45,790 bases of DNA. Origin: an uncultured Eubacteriales bacterium. GTDB taxonomy: Bacteria; Bacillota; Clostridia; Oscillospirales; Oscillospiraceae. This document shows positions 28,204 through 36,058 of this stretch, piece after piece. Location of the stretch: NCBI GenBank assembly GCA_900543625.1, contig UQSF01000016.1, positions 1-45,790 on the forward strand, read 5' to 3'. The position numbers and the translations under genes were made by a program. The stretch's first letter is position 1. Each line of letters opens with the position of its first letter. Below the pieces are notes generated by a model. It was not told where the DNA came from. It worked only from the letters and a program-made list of their open reading frames with translations, and ran no database searches.

Positions 28204-29148
28204 TCAAAATCCGATGCCGAGGTCAATGCCGCGGTCGTGCTCGGCGGCGAGCTTCTGCGCCGCGTTGTAGCCCATGCCCTTTTGCCGGTTGTTCATCGCG
28301 GCAAGCTCGAGGATCACGGCGAGGTTGCGTCCCGGTCCCACCGGGATCGTCACGCACGGCACGCGCACGTTGAGGATCTCGCAATATTCCGTCGTCAGTC
28401 CCAGCCGGTCATAGGCCTTGCCATCCTCCCACGGCTCAAGCTGCACGACGAGATCCACACGCGACTCAGGCTTGACCGCACCGACGCCGTAGATCTGCCG
28501 CGCATCGATTACGCCGATGCCGCGCAGCTCCATATAATAGCGGATCATCTCGGGCGCAGAGCCCATGAGCGTCGTGCGGTTGACGCGCTTGATCTCCACG
28601 GCATCGTCCGCGACGAGCCGGTGACCGCGCTTGATGAGCTCGAGCGCCGTCTCGCTCTTGCCGACGCCGCTGTCGCCCGTGATGAGCACGCCCTCACCGA
28701 ACACCTCGACAAGCACGCCGTGCTGCGTCAGACGCGGGGCGAGATAGCTCGAGAGCGAGGCAATGAGGTCGGCCATGAATTCCGAGGTGTCCTTGCGCAC
28801 GAGAAAGAGGTTGCGGTCGTACTTTTCCGCCATCTCCAGGCACTCCGGGAACGGGTCCATGCCGTGGCAGATGACGAGGCCGATGATGTTATAGCGCATG
28901 AACGTCTCAAACCGCTCGCGCCGCTGCGCGGATGTGAGCGTCTCGAGAAACGTGCTCTCGACGCGGCCGATGATCTGCAGGCGCTCGGGGTCAAAATAGT
29001 TGTAGAAGCCGGCAAGCTGCAGCCCCGGCCGGTTGACATCGGCCGTGCTGATCGCGCGCGCGTCGTAATCGGCGGCGGCGTGCAGGACGGTCAGCCCCTG
29101 CTCTGTGACGATCTTTTGCAGCGGTACGGTATAATGCGGTGCGCCCAT
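28204..29148 (-). CDS. hprK: HPr kinase/phosphorylase
   Basis: HprK phosphorylates or dephosphorylates Ser46 of HPr, coupling glycolytic state to carbon catabolite control and PTS activity. The 314-residue product has an N-terminal regulatory domain and a C-terminal kinase domain with Walker A G-D-S-G-V-G-K-S (158-165) and the HprK signature E-L-R-G-I-G-V-I-D. I chose ATG 29148 because AAGGAG ends 9 bases upstream; the ATG at 29157 directly abuts that ribosome-binding site and would add three residues. First gene of the hprK-murB-rapZ-whiA-dnaE operon with a good sigma-A promoter upstream. Confidence 0.95.
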   Translation of the reverse strand: MGAPHYTVPLQKIVTEQGLTVLHAAADYDARAISTADVNRPGLQLAGFYNYFDPERLQIIGRVESTFLETLTSAQRRERFETFMRYNIIGLVICHGMDPFPECLEMAEKYDRNLFLVRKDTSEFMADLIASLSSYLAPRLTQHGVLVEVFGEGVLITGDSGVGKSETALELIKRGHRLVADDAVEIKRVNRTTLMGSAPEMIRYYMELRGIGVIDARQIYGVGAVKPESRVDLVVQLEPWEDGKAYDRLGLTTEYCEILNVRVPCVTIPVGPGRNLAVILELAAMNNRQKGMGYNAAQKLAAEHDRGIDLGIGF

Positions 29149-29233
29149 GGTGCGCATCTCCTTTCTGACAACGCCGCGCACGGCGGCGGAAACCTGTGAT
29201 CCTATGGGCGGAGCGTCTGCTCCCCCGTATTCT

Positions 29234-29262
29234 ATTGTAGCGAACACAGCGGCATTTGGCAA
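29234..29262 (-). promoter_or_regulatory. Sigma-A promoter of the hprK operon
   Basis: On the minus strand: TTGCCA (29262-29257), 17-bp spacer, TACAAT (29239-29234), giving a leader of about 80 bases before hprK. Confidence 0.75.
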
Positions 29263-29333
29263 CGGCTTTTGCGCCGCGGCGGGGATTTTTCCGGCTGCGC
29301 GGCAGAAAATGCGCAGAAAATGTGAAAATCATC

Positions 29334-29362
29334 TTGCAATCGGCCATCGTTTCTGCTATTAT
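29334..29362 (+). promoter_or_regulatory. Sigma-A promoter of rpmB
   Basis: TTGCAA (29334-29339), 17-bp spacer, TATTAT (29357-29362), followed by AGGAGGTG at 29392-29399. Divergent from the hprK promoter 72 bp away. Confidence 0.82.
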
Positions 29363-29408
29363 GAGAAAGCTGTTCTCGCAGATATTAGAGAAGGAGGTGC
29401 TTCAACCA

Positions 29409-29597
29409 ATGGCAAAATGTCAGTTTTGCGACAAGGGCGTGAGCTTCGGCATTCAGGTGAGCCACTCTCACCGCCGTTCCAACCGCACTTGGAAACCCAA
29501 TGTGAAGCGCGTCAAGGCCATCGTGGACGGCAAACCCCAGCACGTCTACGCATGCACCCGCTGCCTCCGCAGCGGCAAGGTCACCCGCGCTGTGTGA
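29409..29597 (+). CDS. rpmB: 50S ribosomal protein L28
   Basis: A 62-residue basic protein of the large ribosomal subunit. It starts M-A-K-C-Q-F-C and has G-I-Q-V-S-H-S-H-R-R-S-N-R-T-W-K-P-N, the classic L28 signature. C4 and C7 plus the C-T-R-C pair (49-52) form the zinc-binding C+ variant. It has a near-perfect ribosome-binding site and its own promoter and terminator, so it is a monocistronic unit. L28 genes often stand alone in Clostridia. Confidence 0.97.
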   Translation: MAKCQFCDKGVSFGIQVSHSHRRSNRTWKPNVKRVKAIVDGKPQHVYACTRCLRSGKVTRAV

Positions 29598-29620
29598 ATT
29601 GCAATCATTGCACCGAACAA

Positions 29621-29647
29621 GGCTCGCCCGATTGGGCGAGCCTTTTT
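29621..29647 (+). terminator. Terminator after rpmB
   Basis: A 9-bp stem (29621-29629 with 29634-29642), 4-base loop and TTTTT. Confidence 0.9.
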
Positions 29648-29973
29648 CGCGTCTTGGGCAGTTTGTGCCGTTGCGCACACGGCCGGTTTCCCCCGCCCCG
29701 GCGCGCGGCCGGGCGAGCGCAGAGCACTTTTCTCCGGGGGCGCAGTCTGCTCGGAAAAGCGCAGACCGGAACGCGGCATTTAAAAAAGAATGCGCCCACG
29801 CGTGTGTGTCGCGCAGGCGCCGCAGAGCAAGCAAAAGTTTGTGTGTGTGGGGTAAAGTTGTAAATAACCGGTAAACAACCTTAAGAGGAAAGCGTGCTCT
29901 GTCTGACGAAAATCTAATTTGTTTCCGTTCTGCCGTAATAATGCGCCAGCTTTCGTTTTTAATGCAAAGAAAG

Positions 29974-29997
29974 AAAAAATTTTTGAAAAAATTTTTT
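29974..29997. repeat. Tandem A-tract/T-tract element
   Basis: Two consecutive A6-T5/T6 blocks 12 bp apart (29974-29984 and 29986-29997), preceded by another A-rich stretch. This should be intrinsically curved, strikingly AT-rich DNA in a GC-rich context, 36 bp upstream of the candidate -35 box of the MFS gene. Confidence 0.55.
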
Positions 29998-30032
29998 CTG
30001 CCCCGCACAGCCGCAGCAGCACCGGAAACGGG

Positions 30033-30061
30033 TTGCCGTTTTCCGGCGCGCATGGTATCCT
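30033..30061 (+). promoter_or_regulatory. Candidate promoter of the MFS gene with overlapping inverted repeat
   Basis: TTGCCG (30033-30038), 17-bp spacer, TATCCT (30056-30061). An inverted repeat with arms CCGGAAACGG (30022-30031) and CCGTTTTCCGG (30037-30047) spans the -35 box and could be an operator. Confidence 0.45.
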
Positions 30062-30095
30062 TTTTATGTCCGCACCGGACAGAGGGAGGCACGTT

Positions 30096-31448
30096 ATGAA
30101 AGATACTCTGGTCGTCAAAAAGGCGACGCCGCTCGGCGCGCGCGTCTGGACAAGTCTGCTGGTGTTCGGCTTCATCGGGCAGATCGCCTGGATGGTCGAA
30201 AATGTCTACTTCTCCACCTACATTCAGAAAAATATCACGGCCGCCGGCTGGGCGACCTCCGCGACCGTCGCCGCCAGCGCCATCGCTGCCGCGCTCGCAA
30301 CGATCTTCAGCGCCGCGTGGTCGGACCGCGTGGGCAAGCGCCGCGCCTTCGTCTGCTGGGGCTACATCCTCTGGGGCATTACGACGGCGGCGTTCGCGCT
30401 CTTCGGCAACGGGCAGGTCGGCGGCAGCGTCGGTCTCGCGGTGACGCTCTTCGTCGTCATGGACTGCGTCATGTCCGCCATCGGCAGCACCGCCAACGAC
30501 TCGGCCTTTTCCGCCTGGGTCACGGACGTGACCGACGTCACGAACCGCGGCGTCGTGGACATCGTGCTGAGCATCCTGCCCATCGTCGCGCTCATCGTCA
30601 TCTTCGCCGGCTTTGACGGCATGACCGTGCACGGCAACTGGACGGGGTTTTTCCTCATGCTCGGCGGTCTGACGAGCGCGGCCGGCGTGCTCGGTCTGTG
30701 CATCTTCCGCGACAGCCCCGCCCTGCGCCCCGTGCAGGGCGACACGTACCTGCGCGACGTGCTCTACGCCTTCCGCCCGGCGAACATCCGCGCCAACAAG
30801 ATGATCTACATCTGCTTTCTCGGCATGATGTTCTCGGGCCTTGCCATGCAGCTGTGGCAGCCGTACATGATCTCACTCGTCGAGGTCACGCTCGGCATCG
30901 ACAACTACATCCTGCCCATCGGCATCGTCGTGCTCGCCTCGGCAGTGCTGTCCGTGCTCGCGGGCAAGGCCATGGACCGCTTCGGCAAGGAGAAATTCTA
31001 TTACCCCGTGGCCGCCATGCAGGTGCTCGGCGGGCTGATCGCCTACAGCATCAAATTCCTCGGTCACGCCATGCCGCTGCTGTGCGTCGGCGGCACGTGC
31101 ATCATGGCCGGAAGCCTCGCCATGGCGGGCCTGTTCACCGCCTCATCGCGCGACTACACGCCCGCCGGGCGCGCCGGTGCGTCGCAGAGCGTGAAGATGG
31201 TCATCTACATCATGCTGCCTATGGTGCTTGCGAGCATCATCGACCCGCTCATCATCCGGGCCGTCGCGCTCGAGCCGACGGCGGAGGTGCTCGCCAAATA
31301 TCCGAGCTATGCCGGCAGCTACCTCTACCCGTATGAGCTGTTTCTGGCCGCGGCCGTGAGCGCGGTGTTCATCCTCATCCCCGCGTACTTCGTCCGCCGG
31401 GACGCCGGACGCATCCGCCGCGAGAAGCTCGCCGCGCTGGAAAAATAA
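30096..31448 (+). CDS. MFS transporter
   Basis: A 450-residue polytopic membrane protein with about 12 hydrophobic segments. The cytoplasmic loop between helices 2 and 3 has the MFS motif-A version S-D-R-V-G-K-R-R-A-F, and the second half repeats it weakly as A-M-D-R-F-G-K-E-K. The fold resembles sugar-cation symporter/SLC45-like members of the superfamily, but no substrate can be assigned. ATG 30096 follows GGGAGG (30084-30089). It stands alone behind a long regulatory-looking leader and is followed by a hairpin shared with the convergent DUF1002 gene. Confidence 0.82.
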   Translation: MKDTLVVKKATPLGARVWTSLLVFGFIGQIAWMVENVYFSTYIQKNITAAGWATSATVAASAIAAALATIFSAAWSDRVGKRRAFVCWGYILWGITTAAFALFGNGQVGGSVGLAVTLFVVMDCVMSAIGSTANDSAFSAWVTDVTDVTNRGVVDIVLSILPIVALIVIFAGFDGMTVHGNWTGFFLMLGGLTSAAGVLGLCIFRDSPALRPVQGDTYLRDVLYAFRPANIRANKMIYICFLGMMFSGLAMQLWQPYMISLVEVTLGIDNYILPIGIVVLASAVLSVLAGKAMDRFGKEKFYYPVAAMQVLGGLIAYSIKFLGHAMPLLCVGGTCIMAGSLAMAGLFTASSRDYTPAGRAGASQSVKMVIYIMLPMVLASIIDPLIIRAVALEPTAEVLAKYPSYAGSYLYPYELFLAAAVSAVFILIPAYFVRRDAGRIRREKLAALEK

Positions 31449-31452
31449 ACGC

Positions 31453-31486
31453 AAAAACCCGCCCGCAGGCACTGCCTGCGGGCGGG
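31453..31486. terminator. Terminator between the MFS and DUF1002 genes
   Basis: A perfect 13-bp stem (31458-31470 with 31474-31486), 3-base loop. On the minus strand it is followed by TTTTTGCG, good for the DUF1002 gene; on the plus strand the T content is weaker. Confidence 0.8.
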
Positions 31487-31507
31487 ATTCCTATATTATA
31501 TCCGGAT

Positions 31508-32389
31508 TTACTTGCGGAAGAACGCGATGACGCGGTCGAAGAAATCACCGATGGCGGTGATCACGTCCTTGACCTTGCCGGTGAAGGCGGCGACCTTCTC
31601 CTTGGCGCCGGCAAGCTGCTTGAGCGTGTCCTGCACAGCCTGCACCTTCGAGAGCAGGGCGTTCGTGTCGAGCTTTTCGAGCGAGCGGCAGAGGTTCACA
31701 AGCTGGGTCATCTGGTCGTCCGTGAGCGTGACGTTGTACTCGGCGGCGATCGCGCGGATCTTCGCGCGCAGTTCAGCGTCGGTCATGTCCTTGGTCTCAT
31801 TGAGGATGAGCTTGAGCTCGTTGACGATCTCGACCGAGTCATAGTCGCCGATGGCCTGCGCGAGCTCCGCCGTCGTCGCCAGCTCCTGCGAGGAGACGGC
31901 CTTGGCGGTCTCATCGAGCTTCGTGCCCGTGATGTCCTCATACGCCTTGTAGATGCCGGTCAGCGCCGCAGTGCCCGAGACGTCGAACGGCGCAGCCACG
32001 CTGATCTTCGCGTCCATGATGCCGGCAGTCGCCAGCGCGCTGATGTACATCTGGCTCGTGCAGTAGGTAATGTGCGACGTGTTGACGGTCATGCCTTTTC
32101 CGGCGGCAAGCACCTCGATGGAGATGCAGGAGATGGCCTTCGTGCCGATCTGCGCGTCGCTGATGACACCGCTGAGGTATTGCCGCTCATCCTGATTCGT
32201 GACGGTCAGCTCCTTGACGCTGCCGCGCTCGATGCCGAAGGTCTTGTAGACGGTCTTGATCTGGTCGTCCGTGAGGTCGGCACCGATAACGGTGCGCGTC
32301 TCACCGGCGTCGATGGCCGACACCGCGCCGAGACTTGCCAGCAGACACACGGCAAGCACGATGGGCAGGACCCGTTTGAGAATTTTCAT
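31508..32389 (-). CDS. DUF1002 domain-containing secreted protein
   Basis: A 293-residue protein with a signal peptide (1-25: K-R-V-L-P-I-V-L-A-V-C-L-L, cleaved after A-V-S-A) and a mature part that matches DUF1002: G-A-D-L-T-D-D-Q near the N-terminus, the S-C-I-S-I-E-V and N-T-S-H-I-T-Y-C-T segment and A-T-A-G-I-M-D-A-K-I-S-V-A-A-P-F-D-V-S-G-T-A-A-L-T-G. The C-terminal 100 residues are predicted helical and rich in Asp/Lys, ending with an amphipathic R-V-I-A-F-F-R-K. DUF1002 proteins occur widely in Firmicutes; function unknown. ATG 32389 follows AAAGGA. Monocistronic. Confidence 0.8.
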   Translation of the reverse strand: MKILKRVLPIVLAVCLLASLGAVSAIDAGETRTVIGADLTDDQIKTVYKTFGIERGSVKELTVTNQDERQYLSGVISDAQIGTKAISCISIEVLAAGKGMTVNTSHITYCTSQMYISALATAGIMDAKISVAAPFDVSGTAALTGIYKAYEDITGTKLDETAKAVSSQELATTAELAQAIGDYDSVEIVNELKLILNETKDMTDAELRAKIRAIAAEYNVTLTDDQMTQLVNLCRSLEKLDTNALLSKVQAVQDTLKQLAGAKEKVAAFTGKVKDVITAIGDFFDRVIAFFRK

Positions 32390-32553
32390 GGCAGTAGGTT
32401 TCCTTTCTCTGCGGCCTTGCGCCGCAGTCCCTGACAGGATAGACGCCTCCATTGTAAAGAAGTTCCCGCAAAAAGAGTGACGAATCTGTGAAGAAACGCC
32501 TGAAGATATTGTTAAGGGTCTGCCTGCCGGCGGCAAAAGGCTGCGCGTTCCTT

Positions 32554-32591
32554 AAAAAAAGGACAGACAGAGTAGGAGTCTCTGTCTGTCC
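32554..32591 (-). terminator. Terminator of the feo operon
   Basis: A perfect 12-bp stem (32561-32572 with 32580-32591) followed on the minus strand by seven T (32560-32554), 12 bases after the stop of the FeoB-associated gene. Confidence 0.9.
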
Positions 32592-32602
32592 ATGTGGGGG
32601 TG

Positions 32603-32782
32603 TCACTGCCTTTTGGGGTGGCAGCTATGGCACTGTGCACCGCAATGGGCACAGCTGCCGCCGCAGGAGGAGCGCCCTTGCCGCTTCTGGCGGATCAGGG
32701 AAAGGGAAATTAGGATGACAATGGCAATGAGAAAGATCGAAATCAAAATCGTAGAGAGGTTTGCACCGATCCAGTGCAGCAT
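32603..32782 (-). CDS. FeoB-associated Cys-rich membrane protein
   Basis: A 59-residue peptide. It has a hydrophobic single membrane segment (about residues 9-30: L-S-T-I-L-I-S-I-F-L-I-A-I-V-I-L) followed by a basic R-Q-K-R-Q-G-R and a Cys/His tail with C40, C44, C47, C51 and C54 plus H46, H52 and H55. This matches the FeoB_associated family, found right after feoB in many Firmicutes; the tail could bind iron. ATG 32782 follows GGAG at about 10 bases. It lies 39 bp after feoB and is the last gene of the operon before a strong terminator. Confidence 0.85.
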   Translation of the reverse strand: MLHWIGANLSTILISIFLIAIVILISLSLIRQKRQGRSSCGGSCAHCGAQCHSCHPKRQ

Positions 32783-32821
32783 AGGTATTCACTCCTTTGC
32801 GTTTGCGAAATTCAGCAAGGC

Positions 32822-35305
32822 TCAGGCCTTGAGTGTGGTGGCCTCCTTGTACGGACGCACCAGCATGTAAATGATGCCGGCCAGCGCCAGGACCGCGCAG
32901 ATGAGGCCGATGATGTTCAGGTTGCCGGTAAAGGCGCAGCCGAACTGGTAGATCATCAGCCCGCACAGGTAAGCAAAGCCGCACTGATAGCCGATGGCGA
33001 ACCAGGTCCACTTCTGGCTGTTCATCTCGCGCTTGATGGCGCCGATGGCCGCGAAGCACGGAGCGCACAGAAGGTTGAACACCAGGAAGCTGTAACCGCT
33101 GATGCCGTTGAAGGCAGCCGCGATGTTCTGGTACACGCTGCCGTCGCCGCCGCCGTAGAGGATGCCGAGCGTGCCGACGATGTTCTCCTTGGCAACGAGG
33201 CCGGTGATGGAGGCGACTGCCGCCTGCCAGTTGCCCCAGCCGAGGGGCTTGAAGATCCAGGCGAGCACGCCGCCGATGGCAGCGAGGATGGAGTGGTCGA
33301 TCTCGTCCTCGGACAGCATGCGGAACGTGCCGTCGACCGTGCCGAAGTACGTGGTGAACCAGACAAAGATCGTGGACAGCAGGATGATCGTGCCGGCCTT
33401 CTTGATGAAGGACCAGCCGCGCTCCCACATGGAGCGCAGGACGTTGCCGAGCGTCGGCCAGTGGTAGGCCGGCAGCTCCATGACGAACGGAGCCGGATCG
33501 CCGGAGAACATCTTGGTCTTCTTGAGCATGATGCCGGAGATGATGATGGCAGCCATGCCGATGAAGTACGCGGAGGTGGAGACCCATGCGCTGCCGCCGA
33601 AGAGGGCGCCGGCGATCATGCCGATGAACGGCACCTTCGCGCCGCAGGGGATGAAAGTGGTGGTCATGATCGTCATGCGGCGGTCACGCTCGTTTTCAAT
33701 GGTACGGGAGGCCATAACGCCCGGCACGCCGCAGCCGACGCCGATGAGCATCGGGATGAAGGACTTGCCGCTCAGACCGAACTTGCGGAAGATACGGTCA
33801 AGCACGAAGGCGATACGGGACATGTAGCCGCAGGCCTCAAGGAAGGCCAGCATCAAGAACAGGACAAGCATCTGCGGCACGAAGCCGAGCACCGCGCCGA
33901 CACCGGCGACAATGCCGTCGAGGATCAGGCCGCTGAGCCAGTCGGCACAGCCCGCCTTCTCCAGACCGTTGCCGATCAGGACCGGGATGCCCGGGACCCA
34001 GACGCCGTAATCGGCCGGATCGGGCGCGTCAAAGCCGTTTTGCTCGAAATATTTCACAGCGTCCAGATACGTCATGGCGACGGTGCTGTCCTCGTCGGCG
34101 TCATCGGGGATGGCGTCGTAGTAAGCGGTCAGTTCGTTCTCGGCCAGCGTCTCCTCGTCCTCGACCGTGACGGTCGCGGTGTCGGAGCTCGGCACGAAGT
34201 CCTTCATGTCCGCGAGCGCGGCGTCGGCGTCGAAGTCTTCTGCTTCGGTGTCGAGACCCAGGAACGCGTCGACCGCTTCGGTCGCGGCGGTGTATTCGTC
34301 GTTGGCGTCGTTATAGGCGCCCGAGCCGATGCCCAGCAGGTGCCAGCCGTCGCCGAACACGCCGTCGTTGGCCCAGTCGGTCGCGGGCGCGCCGACGGCG
34401 ACCATGGCGACCCAGTAGACGAGGAACATGACCACGGCAAAGATCGGCAGACCCAGCCAGCGGTTGGTGACGATGCGGTCGATCTTGTCGGACGTGGACT
34501 GCGAGGCCTTGGATTTCTTGCGGTAGCAGGCGCGGATGACCTCCGCGATGTAGACATAGCGCTCGTTGGTGATGATGGACTCGGCGTCGTCGTCGAGCTC
34601 CTCCTCGGCGGCCTTGATGTCCGCCTCGATGTGCGCGTGCACATCCTCGGGGATGTGGAGCTTTGCGAGCACCTTGTCGTCGCGCTCAAAGATCTTGATG
34701 GCGTACCAGCGCTGCTGCTCTTCCGGCAGCTTGTGCACGGCCGCCTCCTCAATGTGGGCGATCGCGTGCTCGACCGGACCGGAGAACGTGTGCATCGGCA
34801 CGGTCTTGGTGGATCTGGCGGCCTCGATGGCGGCCTCCGCCGCGGCCATGACGCCGTCACCCTTCAGGGCCGAGATCTCCACGACCTTGCAGCCGAGCTG
34901 CTGCGAGAGCTGGTTGATATTGATCTGGTCGCCGCTCTTGCGCACGATGTCCATCATGTTCACGGCCATGACCACCGGGATGCCCAGCTCGGTCAGCTGC
35001 GTGGTCAGGTACAGGTTGCGCTCAAGGTTCGTGCCGTCGACGATGTTGAGGATGGCGTCCGGCCGCTCGTCGATCAGGTAGTTGCGGGCGACGACCTCCT
35101 CCAGCGTGTAGGGGCTGAGCGAGTAAATGCCGGGAAGGTCCATGATGACGACGTCATCATGCTTTTTCAGCCGGCCTTCCTTTTTCTCGACCGTGACGCC
35201 CGGCCAGTTGCCAACAAACTGATTGGAGCCGGTCAGCGCATTGAACAGCGTCGTCTTGCCGCAGTTCGGGTTACCGGCTAGGGCAATCTTGATTTGCTTT
35301 TCCAT
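32822..35305 (-). CDS. feoB: Ferrous iron transport protein B
   Basis: The Fe2+ transporter of the cytoplasmic membrane, 827 residues. The N-terminal G domain shows G1 G-N-P-N-C-G-K-T (11-18), G3 D-L-P-G (56-59) and G4 N-M-M-D (116-119). The GDI helix region is followed by TM1 (about 284-306), and the two Gate domains have G-C-G-V-P-G-V-M-A-S-R-T and P-C-G-A-K-V-P-F motifs. Between TM1 and the first Gate, residues about 320-440 form an acidic insertion (many Asp/Glu, e.g. D-T-E-A-E-D-F-D-A-D-A-A), predicted outside, which E. coli FeoB lacks. AAAGGAG precedes ATG 35305. It is third in feoA-feoA-feoB. Confidence 0.95.
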   Translation of the reverse strand: MEKQIKIALAGNPNCGKTTLFNALTGSNQFVGNWPGVTVEKKEGRLKKHDDVVIMDLPGIYSLSPYTLEEVVARNYLIDERPDAILNIVDGTNLERNLYLTTQLTELGIPVVMAVNMMDIVRKSGDQININQLSQQLGCKVVEISALKGDGVMAAAEAAIEAARSTKTVPMHTFSGPVEHAIAHIEEAAVHKLPEEQQRWYAIKIFERDDKVLAKLHIPEDVHAHIEADIKAAEEELDDDAESIITNERYVYIAEVIRACYRKKSKASQSTSDKIDRIVTNRWLGLPIFAVVMFLVYWVAMVAVGAPATDWANDGVFGDGWHLLGIGSGAYNDANDEYTAATEAVDAFLGLDTEAEDFDADAALADMKDFVPSSDTATVTVEDEETLAENELTAYYDAIPDDADEDSTVAMTYLDAVKYFEQNGFDAPDPADYGVWVPGIPVLIGNGLEKAGCADWLSGLILDGIVAGVGAVLGFVPQMLVLFLMLAFLEACGYMSRIAFVLDRIFRKFGLSGKSFIPMLIGVGCGVPGVMASRTIENERDRRMTIMTTTFIPCGAKVPFIGMIAGALFGGSAWVSTSAYFIGMAAIIISGIMLKKTKMFSGDPAPFVMELPAYHWPTLGNVLRSMWERGWSFIKKAGTIILLSTIFVWFTTYFGTVDGTFRMLSEDEIDHSILAAIGGVLAWIFKPLGWGNWQAAVASITGLVAKENIVGTLGILYGGGDGSVYQNIAAAFNGISGYSFLVFNLLCAPCFAAIGAIKREMNSQKWTWFAIGYQCGFAYLCGLMIYQFGCAFTGNLNIIGLICAVLALAGIIYMLVRPYKEATTLKA

Positions 35306-35384
35306 TCGGATGCTCCTTTGTGATATTCTCCTCTGCTTCGGGGGATCCTACCTTATGTAATAAATATTTTTTGCTTACAGATAT

Positions 35385-35609
35385 TTACGCCTGAACTTCG
35401 ATCATCTCGGCGTCGGCCTTGCGCAGACTCAGTTCGTACCCGCGCACAGTGACCTCAACCGGATCACCGAGCGGTGCGACCTTGCGCACGTACACATCCG
35501 TGCCCTTCGTGATGCCCATGTCCATGATGCGGCGCTTGATCGCGCCCTCACCGTGCAGCTTCACGACCTTGACCGTTTCGCCGATCTTGGCATCTCGCAG
35601 CGTTTTCAT
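35385..35609 (-). CDS. feoA: FeoA domain protein (second copy)
   Basis: A 74-residue SH3-like FeoA protein (A-K-I-G-E-T-V-K-V-V-K-L, R-R-I-M-D-M-G-I-T-K-G, P-V-E-V-T-V-R-G-Y-E-L-S-L-R). FeoA is a small cytosolic accessory that interacts with FeoB. It lies 13 bp after the other FeoA gene and 79 bp before feoB. R-G-Y-E-L-S-L-R is the FeoA signature. The two copies are clearly diverged, so each may have a separate role. Confidence 0.9.
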   Translation of the reverse strand: MKTLRDAKIGETVKVVKLHGEGAIKRRIMDMGITKGTDVYVRKVAPLGDPVEVTVRGYELSLRKADAEMIEVQA

Positions 35610-35622
35610 CGTACTTCCTCCC

Positions 35623-35835
35623 TTAAATCATGATCTTGCGTGCCATCTCATCGCTGATGGCAACGCGGGATTCCTTGACCTTCACGATCAGATTCCCGCC
35701 GATCGCCGATACGACCGTAGCCGTCCCGCCGGGGACAAACCCCAGATCGGCCAAATGCTTTCTGATCTCCGGGTTCCCGCCGACTTTCAGAATCAGTGTC
35801 TCCTCGCCGATGTTGGCGAGATTCAGCGGCATCAT
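35623..35835 (-). CDS. feoA: FeoA domain protein (first copy)
   Basis: A 70-residue FeoA-like protein (L-A-D-L-G-F-V-P-G-G-T-A-T-V-V, G-G-N-L-I-V-K-V-K-E-S-R-V-A-I-S). It lacks the R-G-x-x-L motif of the second copy and has E-S-R-V-A-I-S instead. Two consecutive ATG codons start it (35835 and 35832); GGAGGG lies about 6 bases upstream. It is the first gene of the feo operon, downstream of the operator array. Confidence 0.88.
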   Translation of the reverse strand: MMPLNLANIGEETLILKVGGNPEIRKHLADLGFVPGGTATVVSAIGGNLIVKVKESRVAISDEMARKIMI

Positions 35836-35857
35836 AGATATCCCTCCACTGGTAAAC

Positions 35858-35875
35858 GGTTAGAGCGTGCTAACC
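35858..35875. promoter_or_regulatory. DtxR-type operator 1
   Basis: GGTTAGAGCGTGCTAACC: perfect GGTTA-N8-TAACC arms in the feo leader, 22 bp before the first feoA start. It differs from the operator at 36004-36021 at only two positions. Confidence 0.75.
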
Positions 35876-35892
35876 TTAGATGAAAAAAGATT

Positions 35893-35910
35893 GGTTATAT
35901 TCGTTTAACA
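35893..35910. promoter_or_regulatory. DtxR-type operator 2
   Basis: GGTTATATTCGTTTAACA: the same 5-8-5 geometry, 9 of 10 arm bases match. Confidence 0.5.
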
Positions 35911-35912
35911 GA

Positions 35913-35930
35913 AGTTAAACTTACTTAACC
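35913..35930. promoter_or_regulatory. DtxR-type operator 3
   Basis: AGTTAAACTTACTTAACC: same geometry, 9 of 10 arm bases match; starts 20 bp after operator 2, so both could lie on one DNA face two turns apart. Confidence 0.5.
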
Positions 35931-35937
35931 ATGCCAA

Positions 35938-35966
35938 AGTTTAACGCATCTAACATCGTATGTCAA
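35938..35966 (-). promoter_or_regulatory. Sigma-A promoter of the feo operon (with weak operator-like site)
   Basis: On the minus strand: TTGACA (35966-35961), 17-bp spacer, TAAACT (35943-35938). A weaker operator-like sequence, AGTTT-N8-TAACA (35938-35955), covers the -10 box. The predicted leader is about 95 bases and holds operators 1-3. Confidence 0.8.
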
Positions 35967-35993
35967 GAGGAAAATATAAAAAAGCCGCGTCTC

Positions 35994-36022
35994 TTGCAAT
36001 TTTGGTTAAAGTGTGCTAACCT
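35994..36022 (+). promoter_or_regulatory. Sigma-A promoter of the DtxR-family gene
   Basis: TTGCAA (35994-35999), 17-bp spacer, TAACCT (36017-36022). The operator at 36004-36021 covers the spacer and most of the -10 box, so the regulator should repress its own gene. Confidence 0.75.
36004..36021. promoter_or_regulatory. DtxR-type operator at the regulator's own promoter
   Basis: GGTTAAAGTGTGCTAACC: perfect GGTTA-N8-TAACC. It is 16/18 identical to operator 1. Confidence 0.78.
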
Positions 36023-36058
36023 AAAAAAGATTTCACGAAAAGGTTGGTGAAAACCGCT

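Larger units (their letters stand above)
29648..30095. other. Long intergenic region before the MFS gene
   Basis: No convincing gene is seen in these 448 bases. It contains a purine/pyrimidine-skewed GC-rich part to about 29830, a TG repeat at 29839-29849, an A/T-tract element at 29974-29997 and a promoter-like pair at 30033-30061. Possible small RNA content cannot be judged. Confidence 0.4.

Noticed and set aside
32436..32480. TACAAT box upstream of the DUF1002 gene
   Set aside because: The -10 is plausible but no -35 box at normal spacing, so no promoter is called.
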